Assembly (NCBI RefSeq): GCF_002251855.1
Contig: NZ_NOXW01000022.1
Location: forward strand, 620,001 to 684,000
Reading direction: 5' to 3'
Length of the DNA: 64,000 bases
Source of the DNA: Rhodoferax sp. TH121
GTDB taxonomy: Bacteria; Pseudomonadota; Gammaproteobacteria; Burkholderiales; Burkholderiaceae_C
Position numbers and translations under genes: made by a program. This document shows, piece by piece, positions 35,341-43,410 of the stretch (positions within the stretch are counted from its first letter, which is position 1; each line of letters opens with the position of its first letter). The notes under the pieces were generated by a model. That model had not been told where the DNA came from and did no database searches. It worked only from the letters and a program-made list of their open reading frames with translations.

Positions 35341-36633
35341 ATGAACCTGTTGATTCAAGGCGGCCGTGTCGTGGACCCCGCCAGCGGCACAGACCGTGTG
35401 GCCGATGTGGCGATTGCCGATGGCCGCATTCTTGCCATAGGTGATACGCCCGCGGACTTTGTTGCCGAGCAAATCCTTGCCGCCCAGGGACTGGTCGTCG
35501 CACCGGGTCTGGTCGACCTGTGTGCCCGCCTGCGCGAGTCGGGCCATCCCAAGCCAGGTCAGCTCAGTAGTGAGCGCGCCGCCGCAGCGGCGGGCGGTGT
35601 GACCACGCTGGTGTGCCCGCCGGATACCAGCCCCGTGCTGGACGAAGCTGGTCTGGTGGAAATGTTGCACTACCGCACCCAATTGCAAGGTGGCCCGCGT
35701 GTGCTGCCTTTGGGTGCGCTCACGCGGGCGCTGGCGGGCGAGGTGCTCTCGCCCATGCAGCAGTTGGCCGATGCGGGCTGTGTGGGCTTTGGCCAGGCGG
35801 AGGTGCCGCTGGTCAACACCCAGGTGACCCAGCGTGCCTTGCAGTACGCCAGCAGCTTTGGCTACAGCGTCTGGTTGCGCCCACAGGAATACCACCTGGG
35901 CAAAGGCGTCGCCGCCAGCGGCCCGCTGGCCACGCGCATGGGCCTGGCAGGCGTGCCGGTGGCCGCAGAGACCATTGCCTTGCACACCATCTTCGAACTG
36001 GTGCGCTCCACCCGGGCGCGGGTCCACCTGTGCCGTATCAGCAGTGCGGCCGGTGTGGAACTGGTGCGCCAGGCCAAGGCCGAAGGCCTGCCTGTGACGT
36101 GTGATGTCAGCATCAACTCCTTGAACCTGACGGATGTCGACATCGGCTACTTTGACAGCCGCATGCGTGTGAACCCGCCGCTGCGCCAGCAGCGCGACCG
36201 CGACGCCCTGCGTGCAGGCTTGGCCGATGGCACCATCGACGCACTGGTCTCCGACCACACGCCGGTGGATGACGACGCCAAAACTTTGCCTTTTGCCGAG
36301 AGTGAACCCGGCGCGACAGGGCTGGAGCTGTTGCTGAGTTTGGCGCTCAAGTGGGCACAGGACAGCGGTTTGGGCCTGGACTATGCCCTGGCGGTGGTTA
36401 GCAGCCGTGCGGCACACGTCTTGGGTCGCGCGCCCGGTGCGTTGGCAGACAGCTTGGGCCGCCTGGCGGTGGGTGGTGTGGCCGATGTCTGCGTGTTCGA
36501 CCCCCAGGCCGCCTGGGTGGTGGAGCCTGCGGCCCTGCGCAGCCACGGGCGGCACACCCCCTTCAGCGGCTACGAGCTGCCGGGTTGCGTGCGCGCCACC
36601 GTGGTGGCCGGCCGTGTGGCCTTTTCGGCCTGA
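35341..36633 (+). CDS. pyrX: Non-catalytic dihydroorotase homologue (PyrC')
   Basis: 430 residues, amidohydrolase fold of class I dihydroorotase, 15 bases after pyrB. The metal-binding HxH of the 'D-x-H-x-H-L-R-E' motif reads Asp59-Leu-Cys61-Ala-Arg63-Leu-Arg. The later His of 'HxS' is Arg in 'HLCRISSAAG'. Only 'SDHTP' is kept. It therefore cannot bind the zinc pair normally and should be inactive, serving as a scaffold that assembles with PyrB. A true pyrC should exist elsewhere in the genome. Confidence 0.92.
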   Translation: MNLLIQGGRVVDPASGTDRVADVAIADGRILAIGDTPADFVAEQILAAQGLVVAPGLVDLCARLRESGHPKPGQLSSERAAAAAGGVTTLVCPPDTSPVLDEAGLVEMLHYRTQLQGGPRVLPLGALTRALAGEVLSPMQQLADAGCVGFGQAEVPLVNTQVTQRALQYASSFGYSVWLRPQEYHLGKGVAASGPLATRMGLAGVPVAAETIALHTIFELVRSTRARVHLCRISSAAGVELVRQAKAEGLPVTCDVSINSLNLTDVDIGYFDSRMRVNPPLRQQRDRDALRAGLADGTIDALVSDHTPVDDDAKTLPFAESEPGATGLELLLSLALKWAQDSGLGLDYALAVVSSRAAHVLGRAPGALADSLGRLAVGGVADVCVFDPQAAWVVEPAALRSHGRHTPFSGYELPGCVRATVVAGRVAFSA

Positions 36634-36637
36634 GCCC

Positions 36638-37378
36638 ATGGCCCGTTTCCAGGCCTGCTGGCGACTCTTGCGTGTGCTGGTCCATGTGCTGGCGGGCGCA
36701 TGGCGTATCCGCTGGGTGTTCCCGCGCCTTCCGCAAGCCGAGCGTGATGCACAAGTTCAGGCCTGGGCCCGCGAAATGCTTGCGCGACTAGCTATTAAAT
36801 TGGTAGTGAATGGCCAGCCCCCGGCAGTTGGGCCGGTGCTGCTGGTGGCCAACCATATCTCCTGGTTGGACATCGTGGTCATGCATGCGGCACGCCACTG
36901 CCGCTTCATTTCCAAGGCCTCGGTGCAGCATTGGCCTGTGGTGGGTACCTTGGCCAATGGTGCGGGCACACTCTACATTGAGCGCGAGTCCCGCCGCGAT
37001 GCCATGCGTGTGGTGCACCACATGGCCGAACGTCTGGCGGCTGGTGATGTGCTGGCCGTGTTTCCCGAGGGCACCACGGGCGATGGCACCACGGTGCGGC
37101 CCTTCCACGCCAACATGTTGCAGGCCGCCATTGCGGCCCAGGCGCCCGTGCAGCCGGTAGGCCTGCATTTTTGCGACAGCGCCACCGGGCAGCACAGTTT
37201 TGCCCCTTGCTACATTGGGGACGACAGTTTGCTCGACTCGCTCTGGCGCACACTCAAGACGGATAGCCTGCTGGCGGTGGTGAGTTTTGGCACTGCGCAA
37301 TTGCCACAGGGGCGCGACCGCCGCACCTGGGCGGCCGACCTGCACCAAGCCGTGGTGGATTTGCGCGCCGACCGTTAG
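36638..37378 (+). CDS. plsC: 1-acyl-sn-glycerol-3-phosphate acyltransferase (PlsC-type)
   Basis: 246 residues. The HX4D motif reads 'NHISWLD', the second acyl-phosphate motif 'FPEGTTGDG' and the third 'PVQPVGLHF'. An N-terminal hydrophobic stretch (about 10-30) anchors it at the inner membrane. Transfers a second acyl chain to make phosphatidic acid. Four bases after pyrC', so last in the yqgE-pyr operon. Residues 48-57 ('ARLAIKLVVN') are written by DNA resembling the dispersed repeat. Confidence 0.92.
   Translation: MARFQACWRLLRVLVHVLAGAWRIRWVFPRLPQAERDAQVQAWAREMLARLAIKLVVNGQPPAVGPVLLVANHISWLDIVVMHAARHCRFISKASVQHWPVVGTLANGAGTLYIERESRRDAMRVVHHMAERLAAGDVLAVFPEGTTGDGTTVRPFHANMLQAAIAAQAPVQPVGLHFCDSATGQHSFAPCYIGDDSLLDSLWRTLKTDSLLAVVSFGTAQLPQGRDRRTWAADLHQAVVDLRADR
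36781..36808 (+). repeat. Partial dispersed repeat copy inside plsC
   Basis: TGCGCGACTAGCTATTAAAT then TGGTAGTG. It matches the copy at 40169-40214 at about 23 of 28 positions. In frame within plsC. Confidence 0.5.
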
Positions 37379-37391
37379 CGGCGCGAAGCCT

Positions 37392-38462
37392 TCAGGCCGC
37401 CAGGCGGCTGAAGGTCACCACATGGTCCACCTGGGGGCGGATGCCTATTTTTTCGCCCAGCTTGTGGTCGTGGTGGCTGGGCACATGGGCCATCACTGTC
37501 AGGCCGCTATCGAGCCGCAATGTGTACAAAAACTCGGAGCCCCGAAACGACTTGCGCACAATCTCGGCTTTCACTGGGGCATCGTCGTCATGCACGATGT
37601 CATCGGCCCGCAACAGCACATCACACTCGCCCTGCGGGTAGGCGCTGGGCAGCGGGCATTCGCTCACATCCTGCAGCACGCCCAGCGGGGTGTGCACCAC
37701 TGGCGCGCCACCCTGCAGCGCAATCGTGGCCGGGGCAAACACGCCGTGGCCAATAAAGTCGGCCACAAAGCGGGTGGCGGGGCGGTGGTAGAGCGTGTAG
37801 GCATCATCCCACTGGTGCAGCGTGCCCTCGTGCATCACGCCGATCATGTCGCCAATGGCAAAGGCCTCCATCTGGTCGTGGGTGACAAACAGCGCCGTGG
37901 CCCCAGCAGTTTTGAGGATGCCGCGTACCTCGTGTGCCAAACGCTCGCGCAGGTCCACATCCAGGTTGGAAAACGGCTCGTCCAGCAGCAGCAATTGGGG
38001 CCGCGGCGCCAGTGCGCGGGCCAGCGCCACACGCTGCTGCTGCCCGCCTGACAACTCGTGCGGGTAACGCTGTTCCTGGCCCGACAGGCCCACCCATTCC
38101 AGCACCTCGGCCACACGGGCTGTGCGCTCGGCGACAGGCAGCTGGTGAATGCCAAAGCCCACGTTGCGGGCCACATCCAGGTGGGGGAACAGGGCGTAGT
38201 CCTGGAACACCATGCCAATGCGGCGCTCTTGGGCCGGCACACAGCCGTGGATCGAACTGACCATGGCCCCGCCGAGACGGATATGTCCACCGCTGGCGGG
38301 CTCCAGCCCGGCTACAGCTCTTAACAAGGTGGTCTTGCCGCAGCCAGAGGGGCCAATCAGTACCCCTATGTCTCCCGCTCGCAGACCCAAGGACGCGTTT
38401 TGCACTGCGGCCTGAGGCCGGCCTGGGTAATGCACCTGCAGCTGAGAGACTTCTAGAAACAT
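37392..38462 (-). CDS. fbpC: Ferric iron ABC transporter ATP-binding protein
   Basis: 356 residues from ATG 38462. Walker A 'GPSGCGKTT', Q-loop 'MVFQDYALFPHLDV', signature 'LSGGQQQRVALARAL', Walker B 'LLLLDEPFSNLD', then a C-terminal regulatory beta domain (about 240-356) as in FbpC. Powers uptake of Fe3+ from a periplasmic FbpA. It is encoded divergently from the permease; a binding protein gene is not in the window. The intergenic 69 bases contain a Fur-box-like sequence. Confidence 0.9.
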   Translation of the reverse strand: MFLEVSQLQVHYPGRPQAAVQNASLGLRAGDIGVLIGPSGCGKTTLLRAVAGLEPASGGHIRLGGAMVSSIHGCVPAQERRIGMVFQDYALFPHLDVARNVGFGIHQLPVAERTARVAEVLEWVGLSGQEQRYPHELSGGQQQRVALARALAPRPQLLLLDEPFSNLDVDLRERLAHEVRGILKTAGATALFVTHDQMEAFAIGDMIGVMHEGTLHQWDDAYTLYHRPATRFVADFIGHGVFAPATIALQGGAPVVHTPLGVLQDVSECPLPSAYPQGECDVLLRADDIVHDDDAPVKAEIVRKSFRGSEFLYTLRLDSGLTVMAHVPSHHDHKLGEKIGIRPQVDHVVTFSRLAA

Positions 38463-38474
38463 GCCGGGATTGTA

Positions 38475-38493
38475 GATACTTACAATTCTCATT
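38475..38493. promoter_or_regulatory. Possible Fur box between fbpC and fbpB
   Basis: GATACTTACAATTCTCATT agrees with the 19-base Fur consensus at about 12 positions and has the TTCTCATT half common in beta-proteobacterial Fur sites. It lies between the divergent iron-transport genes. Confidence 0.5.
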
Positions 38494-38531
38494 TAGCGCC
38501 CATCCACCTGCCTGCAACTTCCACATCCCTT

Positions 38532-40154
38532 ATGTCTGTCTCGCGCCTCACGCGCATCCCCTTGGCCTTGTTTGTTGTTGCGCTATTGCTGCCCGTGGTG
38601 GCGGTATTTTGCGCTTGGCTGCCCTGGGGTGAGTCGGGTGCGCAGTCGCTCCAAATCGTGCAGGAGATGGCACGTACCGTGCTGCCCGAATACGCCTGGA
38701 CCACCGTGCAGCTGTGCCTGATGGTGGGCTCGGGTGTGGTGCTGGTGGGCCTGGGCACGGCCGCTGCGGTCACACTGTTTGACTTTCCAGGGCGGCGGGT
38801 GTTTGAGTGGGCGCTGCTGCTACCCCTGGCCATGCCGGCCTATGTAGTGGCCTATGCCTATACCGACTTTCTGCAGTTTAGCGGCCCCCTGCAAACGGGC
38901 GTGCGTGCCTGGCTGCAAGTGGAGGGGCGGGTGTTCCCCGAGGTGCGCAGCGTGGTAGGCGCAGCCTGGGTGTTTACCTTTGTGCTCTACCCCTATGTCT
39001 ACCTGCTGGCGCGCACCGCCTTGTCAGAGCGGGCCAGCCATTTGATGGAGGCGGCCCGCCTCATGGGCGCCGGCCTGGGGCGACGCATGGCGGTGGTGGC
39101 GCTGCCGCTGGCGCGCCCGGCGGTGGCAGCTGGGGTGGCGCTGGCGCTGATGGAGGTGCTGGCCGATTTTGGGGTTTCCAGCTATTTTGGAATCCAGACC
39201 TTTACCGCCGGCATTTACAAGGCCTGGCTCGCCATGGACAACCGCATTGCCGCCGCCCAGCTGGCCACGCTGTTGCTGGGCTTGGTGGCGCTGCTGCTGT
39301 GGCTGGAACAGCGGGCCCAGGCGCGCATGCGTTTTGCCTCGGGCAAGGGCGCACGTGCCAATACCAGCGATGCCCAACCCGTGCATCTGGCGGGACACCG
39401 TGCCGCATGGGCCTGGCTGGTGTGTGCGTTGCCCATCCTCATGGGGTTTGTGCTGCCGGTGGTCTTTATGTTGCGCCCGCTGTGGGTGGAGCAAAACGAA
39501 CTTCCCTGGAGCCGCTTTGGCGAATGGGCACTGAACAGCGTGCGCCTGGCCGGTATCACCAGTGTGCTGGCGGTGGGCATTGCGTTGGCACTGGCCTATG
39601 GTGCGCGGCGCAGCAGCCATTGGGGCCCGCGCGTGGCGGCGCAGCTGGCGGGTTTGGGCTACGCCATTCCCGGCGCTGTGGTGGTCGTGGGCCTGTTGTT
39701 GCCGGTGGGCTGGGTGCAAGCCTGGCAACCCGAGTGGCAGGTGGGCTACTTCGTCACTGCCACGGCGCTGGGCATTGTCTGGGCCTACCTGGTGCGCTTT
39801 TGTGCGGTGGCGCTGCAGTCCTTGCAAAGCGGCTACGCGCGCATTCCGGTGAGCATGGACGACGCCGCCCGCATGCTGGGCACCAGCGACGCGGGTACCC
39901 TGGTGCGCGTGCATTGGCCGCTGTTGCGCCGATCCACCGCCGCAGCGGCACTGCTGGTGTTTGTGGACGTGATGAAAGAGCTGCCCGCCACGCTGGTGCT
40001 GCGCCCCTTCAACAGCGACACGCTGGCCGTGGTGGCCTACCAACTGGCCCGCGACGAGCGCTTGGGCGAAGCTGCCGTACCCAGTCTCGCGCTGGTGCTG
40101 GTAGGGCTGATTCCGGTGGTGATGCTGAGCCGGACCCTGCGCAGCAAGGTTTAA
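38532..40154 (+). CDS. fbpB: Ferric iron ABC transporter permease
   Basis: 540 residues, about twelve transmembrane helices in two fused permease halves. Each half has the EAA-type loop: 'EAARLMGAGLGRRMAVVALPLARPA' (about 175-200) and 'DDAARMLGTSDAGTLVRVHWPLLRR' (about 440-465). This double-length form is typical of FbpB/SfuB. It works with the divergent FbpC ATPase. Confidence 0.9.
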   Translation: MSVSRLTRIPLALFVVALLLPVVAVFCAWLPWGESGAQSLQIVQEMARTVLPEYAWTTVQLCLMVGSGVVLVGLGTAAAVTLFDFPGRRVFEWALLLPLAMPAYVVAYAYTDFLQFSGPLQTGVRAWLQVEGRVFPEVRSVVGAAWVFTFVLYPYVYLLARTALSERASHLMEAARLMGAGLGRRMAVVALPLARPAVAAGVALALMEVLADFGVSSYFGIQTFTAGIYKAWLAMDNRIAAAQLATLLLGLVALLLWLEQRAQARMRFASGKGARANTSDAQPVHLAGHRAAWAWLVCALPILMGFVLPVVFMLRPLWVEQNELPWSRFGEWALNSVRLAGITSVLAVGIALALAYGARRSSHWGPRVAAQLAGLGYAIPGAVVVVGLLLPVGWVQAWQPEWQVGYFVTATALGIVWAYLVRFCAVALQSLQSGYARIPVSMDDAARMLGTSDAGTLVRVHWPLLRRSTAAAALLVFVDVMKELPATLVLRPFNSDTLAVVAYQLARDERLGEAAVPSLALVLVGLIPVVMLSRTLRSKV

Positions 40155-40168
40155 GAGTCAAATAGTGC

Positions 40169-40214
40169 TTTAGCCCTCGTGGATACTGCGCGAGCAGCTA
40201 CTATATTGATAGTG
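40169..40214 (+). repeat. Dispersed repeat copy
   Basis: TTTAGCCCTCGTGGATACTG then CGCGAGCAGCTACTATATTGATAGTG, between fbpB and tRNA-Arg. Confidence 0.8.
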
Positions 40215-40226
40215 ATTTGAAGGGGC

Positions 40227-40301
40227 TGGTGCCCCCGACAGGAATCGAACCTGTATCTGTCCCTTAGGAGGGGACCGTTCTATCCATTGAACTACGGAGA
40301 C
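40227..40301 (-). tRNA. tRNA-Arg (CCT)
   Basis: 75 bases with encoded CCA. Acceptor GTCTCCG pairs with CGGGGGC (two G-T pairs), the anticodon stem GTCCC/GGGAC encloses CTCCTAA, and the T arm is ACAGG-TTCGATT-CCTGT. Confidence 0.95.
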
Positions 40302-40374
40302 CAGCGAGCCGGGATTGTAAGGGGGAGCTTCTGATCGGTTGGGGACAGCGCTGAAGGTCTGTCCCGCAAGGACA

Positions 40375-41589
40375 TTACTTGGTCAGGTGGCGCATCGCCT
40401 CTTCCAGGCCCTTGAGGGTAAGCGGGTACATCTTGTGCCCCACGATCTCCTGGATCACGCTGATGCTCTGGCGGTACTGCCACACGCCTTGCGGCTCGGG
40501 GTTGATCCATGCGAATTTGGGGAAGGCGTGCAGCAGGCGCTGCAGCCACTCGGCGCCGGCCTCTTCGTTGTTGTATTCCACGCTCCCGCCGGGCTGCAAG
40601 ATCTCATAGGGGCTCATGGTGGCGTCGCCCACAAAGATCAGCTTGTAGTCCTTGTTGTACTTGCGGATGATGTCCCAGGTCTCGAACTTCTCGGCAAAGC
40701 GGCGCCGGTTGTTCTTCCACATGAAGTCATAGACGCAGTTGTGGAAGTAATAGAACTCCAGGTGCTTGAACTCGGTCTTGGCCGCGCTAAACAGCTCTTC
40801 CACGCGTTGGATGTGCTCGTCCATGGTGCCGCCCACGTCCATCAGCAACAGCACCTTCACATTGTTGTGGCGCTCGGGCCGCATCTTGATGTCCAGGTAG
40901 CCCGCGTTGGCCGCCGTCTTGGCGATGGTGGCGTCCAGGTCCAGCTCGTCTTCATGGCCTTCGCGCGCAAACTTGCGCAGGCGGCGCAGCGCCACCTTGA
41001 TGTTGCGCGTGCCCAGCTCCTGGGTGTCGTCGTAGTCTTTGTAGGCGCGCTGGTCCCACACCTTCACGGCGCTCTTGTTGCGCCCTTTGTCCTGCCCGAT
41101 GCGGATGCCCTGCGGGTTTTGGCCGTAGGCACCAAAGGGTGAGGTGCCACCCGTGCCTATCCACTTGTTGCCGCCTTCGTGGCGTTCCTTCTGCTCTTCC
41201 AGACGCTTTTTCAGCGTCTCCATCAGCTCGTCCCAGCCCATCTTCTGCAGCTTGGCCTGCTCTTCAGGTGTGAGGAATTTCTCCAGGTTCTTGCGCAGCC
41301 AGTCGGCCGGAATCTCCTTGGTGAAGTCCGCAACCATCTCTACGCCCTTGAAGTAGGCGGCAAAGGCGCGGTCGAACTTGTCGTAGTGCTTCTCGTCCTT
41401 CACCAGCGCGGTGCGGCTCAGGTAGTAGAAGTCGTCAATGGAGTAGCCGCTGGGCTCAGGGGCATCCTCGGGCTGCGGCGTCTTGGGCCCCACCACGCCT
41501 TTTTGCAGCGCTTCGAGCAGGGTCAGGTATTCCTTGACCGAGACGGGCAGCTTGGCCGAGCGTAGGGTGTAGAAGAAGTCCAGCAGCAT
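40375..41589 (-). CDS. VWA domain (CoxE-like) protein
   Basis: 404 residues from 'MLLDFFYTLRSAKLP'. The C-terminal half is a von Willebrand A-type domain with a MIDAS-like 'LLLMDVGGTMDEH' in which the usual DxSxS is DxGxT, as in the CoxE group. Basic charged linker 150-210. MoxR-type ATPases and such VWA proteins work as pairs in complex maturation. The partner ATPase is encoded upstream on the same strand, separated by a GNAT gene and a small membrane protein. What they mature here is unknown. Confidence 0.9.
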   Translation of the reverse strand: MLLDFFYTLRSAKLPVSVKEYLTLLEALQKGVVGPKTPQPEDAPEPSGYSIDDFYYLSRTALVKDEKHYDKFDRAFAAYFKGVEMVADFTKEIPADWLRKNLEKFLTPEEQAKLQKMGWDELMETLKKRLEEQKERHEGGNKWIGTGGTSPFGAYGQNPQGIRIGQDKGRNKSAVKVWDQRAYKDYDDTQELGTRNIKVALRRLRKFAREGHEDELDLDATIAKTAANAGYLDIKMRPERHNNVKVLLLMDVGGTMDEHIQRVEELFSAAKTEFKHLEFYYFHNCVYDFMWKNNRRRFAEKFETWDIIRKYNKDYKLIFVGDATMSPYEILQPGGSVEYNNEEAGAEWLQRLLHAFPKFAWINPEPQGVWQYRQSISVIQEIVGHKMYPLTLKGLEEAMRHLTK

Positions 41590-41606
41590 GGCGTGTTCCT
41601 GGGGTG

Positions 41607-42203
41607 TCAGCCGCGCGGTTTGTCCAGCAAATACAACAGCTGGGCCTTGGCCTCGGGCCATTCGCCGCTGCGCATGCTGTACATCACGGTGTCGCGGATG
41701 GTGCCGTCGCGGCGCAGTGCGTGTCCACGGATCACGCCGTCTTTCTTGGCGCCCAGGCGTTCGATGGCGGCTTGGGATGCGAAGTTGAAGTTGTCGGTGC
41801 GCCAGCCCACCACATGGCAGCCCAGCGTCTCGAAGGCGTGGGTCATGAGCAACAGCTTCGCGGTGGTGTTGACGTGGCTGCGCTGGCTGCTTTGGGCATA
41901 CCAGGTGTAGCCAATCTCGACGCGTTTTACAGCGGGCAGGATGTCGTGGTAGCTGGAACTGCCGAGCACACGGCCGGTAGATTCCTCCAGCACGACGAAG
42001 GCAAAGCGGTTGCCCGCTTCGCGCATGGCCAGCGCGTCTTCGATGTACTTGCGCGTCTGTTCGGGTTCAGGCACCGAGGTGATGCGCAGGGTCCAGAGTT
42101 CGCCATCGGCAGCGGCGGTACGCAGCCCGGCTTCGTGTTCCAGGCCCAAGGGGGCCAGTTGTACGCCACGGGCGCAAAGTGTGACAGGTTCGACAAAGGC
42201 CAT
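41607..42203 (-). CDS. GNAT-family N-acetyltransferase
   Basis: 198 residues from ATG 42203. Layout of the RimJ/RimL-like GNAT3 group: 'VTLCARGVQLAPLGLEHEAGL', acetyl-CoA region 'VEIGYTWYAQSSQRSHVNTTAKLLLMTHAFETLGCHVVGWRTDNFNFASQAAIERLGAKKDGV'. The substrate may be an amine on a protein or small molecule; not determinable here. Embedded in the MoxR-VWA row. Confidence 0.9.
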   Translation of the reverse strand: MAFVEPVTLCARGVQLAPLGLEHEAGLRTAAADGELWTLRITSVPEPEQTRKYIEDALAMREAGNRFAFVVLEESTGRVLGSSSYHDILPAVKRVEIGYTWYAQSSQRSHVNTTAKLLLMTHAFETLGCHVVGWRTDNFNFASQAAIERLGAKKDGVIRGHALRRDGTIRDTVMYSMRSGEWPEAKAQLLYLLDKPRG

Positions 42204-42205
42204 GC

Positions 42206-42427
42206 TCAGTCTTTCTTGTCCTGTTTGCGGTTGCGCCAGCGGCGGGCCAGTTGCAGACCCAAGCCACCGCCCAAGCCCACCAATACGATGCCGCCAATGC
42301 TGGCTGCGCCGTAGCCGGGGGCGAACACATCCAGCCCCATCAGGCGTCCCGCCCAAAAGCCAATAAGCGCACCACCCACAAAGCCCACAGCGTCAGACAC
42401 GCCTTCGATGATTGGATCGTTGTTCAT
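42206..42427 (-). CDS. Small glycine-rich membrane protein
   Basis: 73 residues. Two hydrophobic glycine-rich segments ('AVGFVGGALIGFWAGRLMGL' and 'GAASIGGIVLVGLGGGLGLQLA') end in a basic tail RRWRNRKQDKKD. Two bases before the GNAT gene and ten after the MoxR gene, so translated from the same message. Function unknown; likely an inner-membrane helix pair. Confidence 0.8.
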   Translation of the reverse strand: MNNDPIIEGVSDAVGFVGGALIGFWAGRLMGLDVFAPGYGAASIGGIVLVGLGGGLGLQLARRWRNRKQDKKD

Positions 42428-42437
42428 GGGGTGTGGC

Positions 42438-43280
42438 TCAGCGGTTGTGGCGTTGCATAAACATCAGTTTTTCAAACAGGGTTACATCCTGCTCGTTCTT
42501 CAGCAGCGCGCCCACCAGGGGGGGCACAGCCATCTTGTCGTCCTTGCTTTGCAGTGCGTCGGCCGGAATGTCCTCGGCCATCAGCAGCTTGAGCCAGTCC
42601 AGCAGCTCGCTCGTAGAGGGTTTTTTCTTCAGGCCGGGCAGACCGCGCACTTCAAAAAAGGTCTTCATGGCAGCGCTGACCAGCTCTTTCTTGAGGCCGG
42701 GAAAGTGCACATCCACAATGCTCTGCATGGTGGCCGCATCGGGGAACTTGATGTAATGGAAGAAGCAACGGCGCAAAAAGGCGTCGGGCAGCTCCTTTTC
42801 GTTGTTGGAGGTGATGAACACCAGCGGGCGGTGTTTGGCCTTGATAAGTTCACGTGTCTCGTAGCAGTAGAACTCCATTCGGTCGATTTCGCGCAGCAAG
42901 TCGTTGGGGAATTCGATGTCGGCCTTGTCGATCTCGTCGATCAATAGCGCCACGGGTTTGTCAGCGGTAAAGGCCTGCCACAGCACGCCCTTGACGATGT
43001 AGTTGTGGATGTCCTTGACGCGTTCATCGCCCAGCTGGCTGTCGCGCAGACGACTCACCGCGTCATATTCATAGAGGCCCTGTTGCGCTTTGGTGGTGGA
43101 CTTGATGTGCCACTGCAGCAGGGGCATGTCCAGTGCCTGCGCCACTTCCTCGGCCAGCATCGTTTTTCCGGTGCCGGGCTCGCCTTTCACCAGCAGTGGG
43201 CGCTGCAGCGTGATGGCTGCGTTGACCGACAGCATCAGGTCCTGGGTGGCGACGTAGTTCTTGGTTCCGTGGAATTTCAT
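42438..43280 (-). CDS. MoxR-family AAA ATPase
   Basis: 280 residues from 'MKFHGTKNYVATQDL'. Walker A 'GEPGTGKTMLAEEVAQAL', Walker B 'ALLIDEIDKAD', sensor-1 'VFITSNNEKELPDAFLRRCFFHY'. MoxR ATPases act as chaperones with VWA proteins. First gene of the minus-strand row with the small membrane protein, GNAT and CoxE-like genes. Divergent from cytochrome c4. Confidence 0.93.
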   Translation of the reverse strand: MKFHGTKNYVATQDLMLSVNAAITLQRPLLVKGEPGTGKTMLAEEVAQALDMPLLQWHIKSTTKAQQGLYEYDAVSRLRDSQLGDERVKDIHNYIVKGVLWQAFTADKPVALLIDEIDKADIEFPNDLLREIDRMEFYCYETRELIKAKHRPLVFITSNNEKELPDAFLRRCFFHYIKFPDAATMQSIVDVHFPGLKKELVSAAMKTFFEVRGLPGLKKKPSTSELLDWLKLLMAEDIPADALQSKDDKMAVPPLVGALLKNEQDVTLFEKLMFMQRHNR

Positions 43281-43358
43281 GGCGTAGGCGAACAGGCAAG
43301 GGGTGGTCGGACCCAAGAAGGCTGAAAAAAGCCTGCCAAGGGCACGGGTGGCGGTCGA

Positions 43359-43385
43359 TATAATCGGCGTGCTGATTTATATCAA
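43359..43385 (+). promoter_or_regulatory. -10 box and FNR/Anr-like site before cytochrome c4
   Basis: TATAAT at 43359-43364 is followed by CTGAT-TTAT-ATCAA (43372-43385), which matches the FNR consensus TTGAT-N4-ATCAA at nine of ten positions. A site just downstream of the -10 box would repress under oxygen limitation. Confidence 0.5.
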
Positions 43386-43410
43386 TCACCGTCTGGATTG
43401 TCCCCGCAAA

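Noticed and set aside
34166-36639. Two long minus-strand open frames opposite pyrB and pyrC'
   Set aside because: Shadows of the pyr genes. No start signals and no recognisable domain.
40348-40371. Short stem GGGACA/TGTCCC downstream of the VWA gene
   Set aside because: Only six pairs, a 12-base loop and no T run on the coding strand; not convincing as a terminator.
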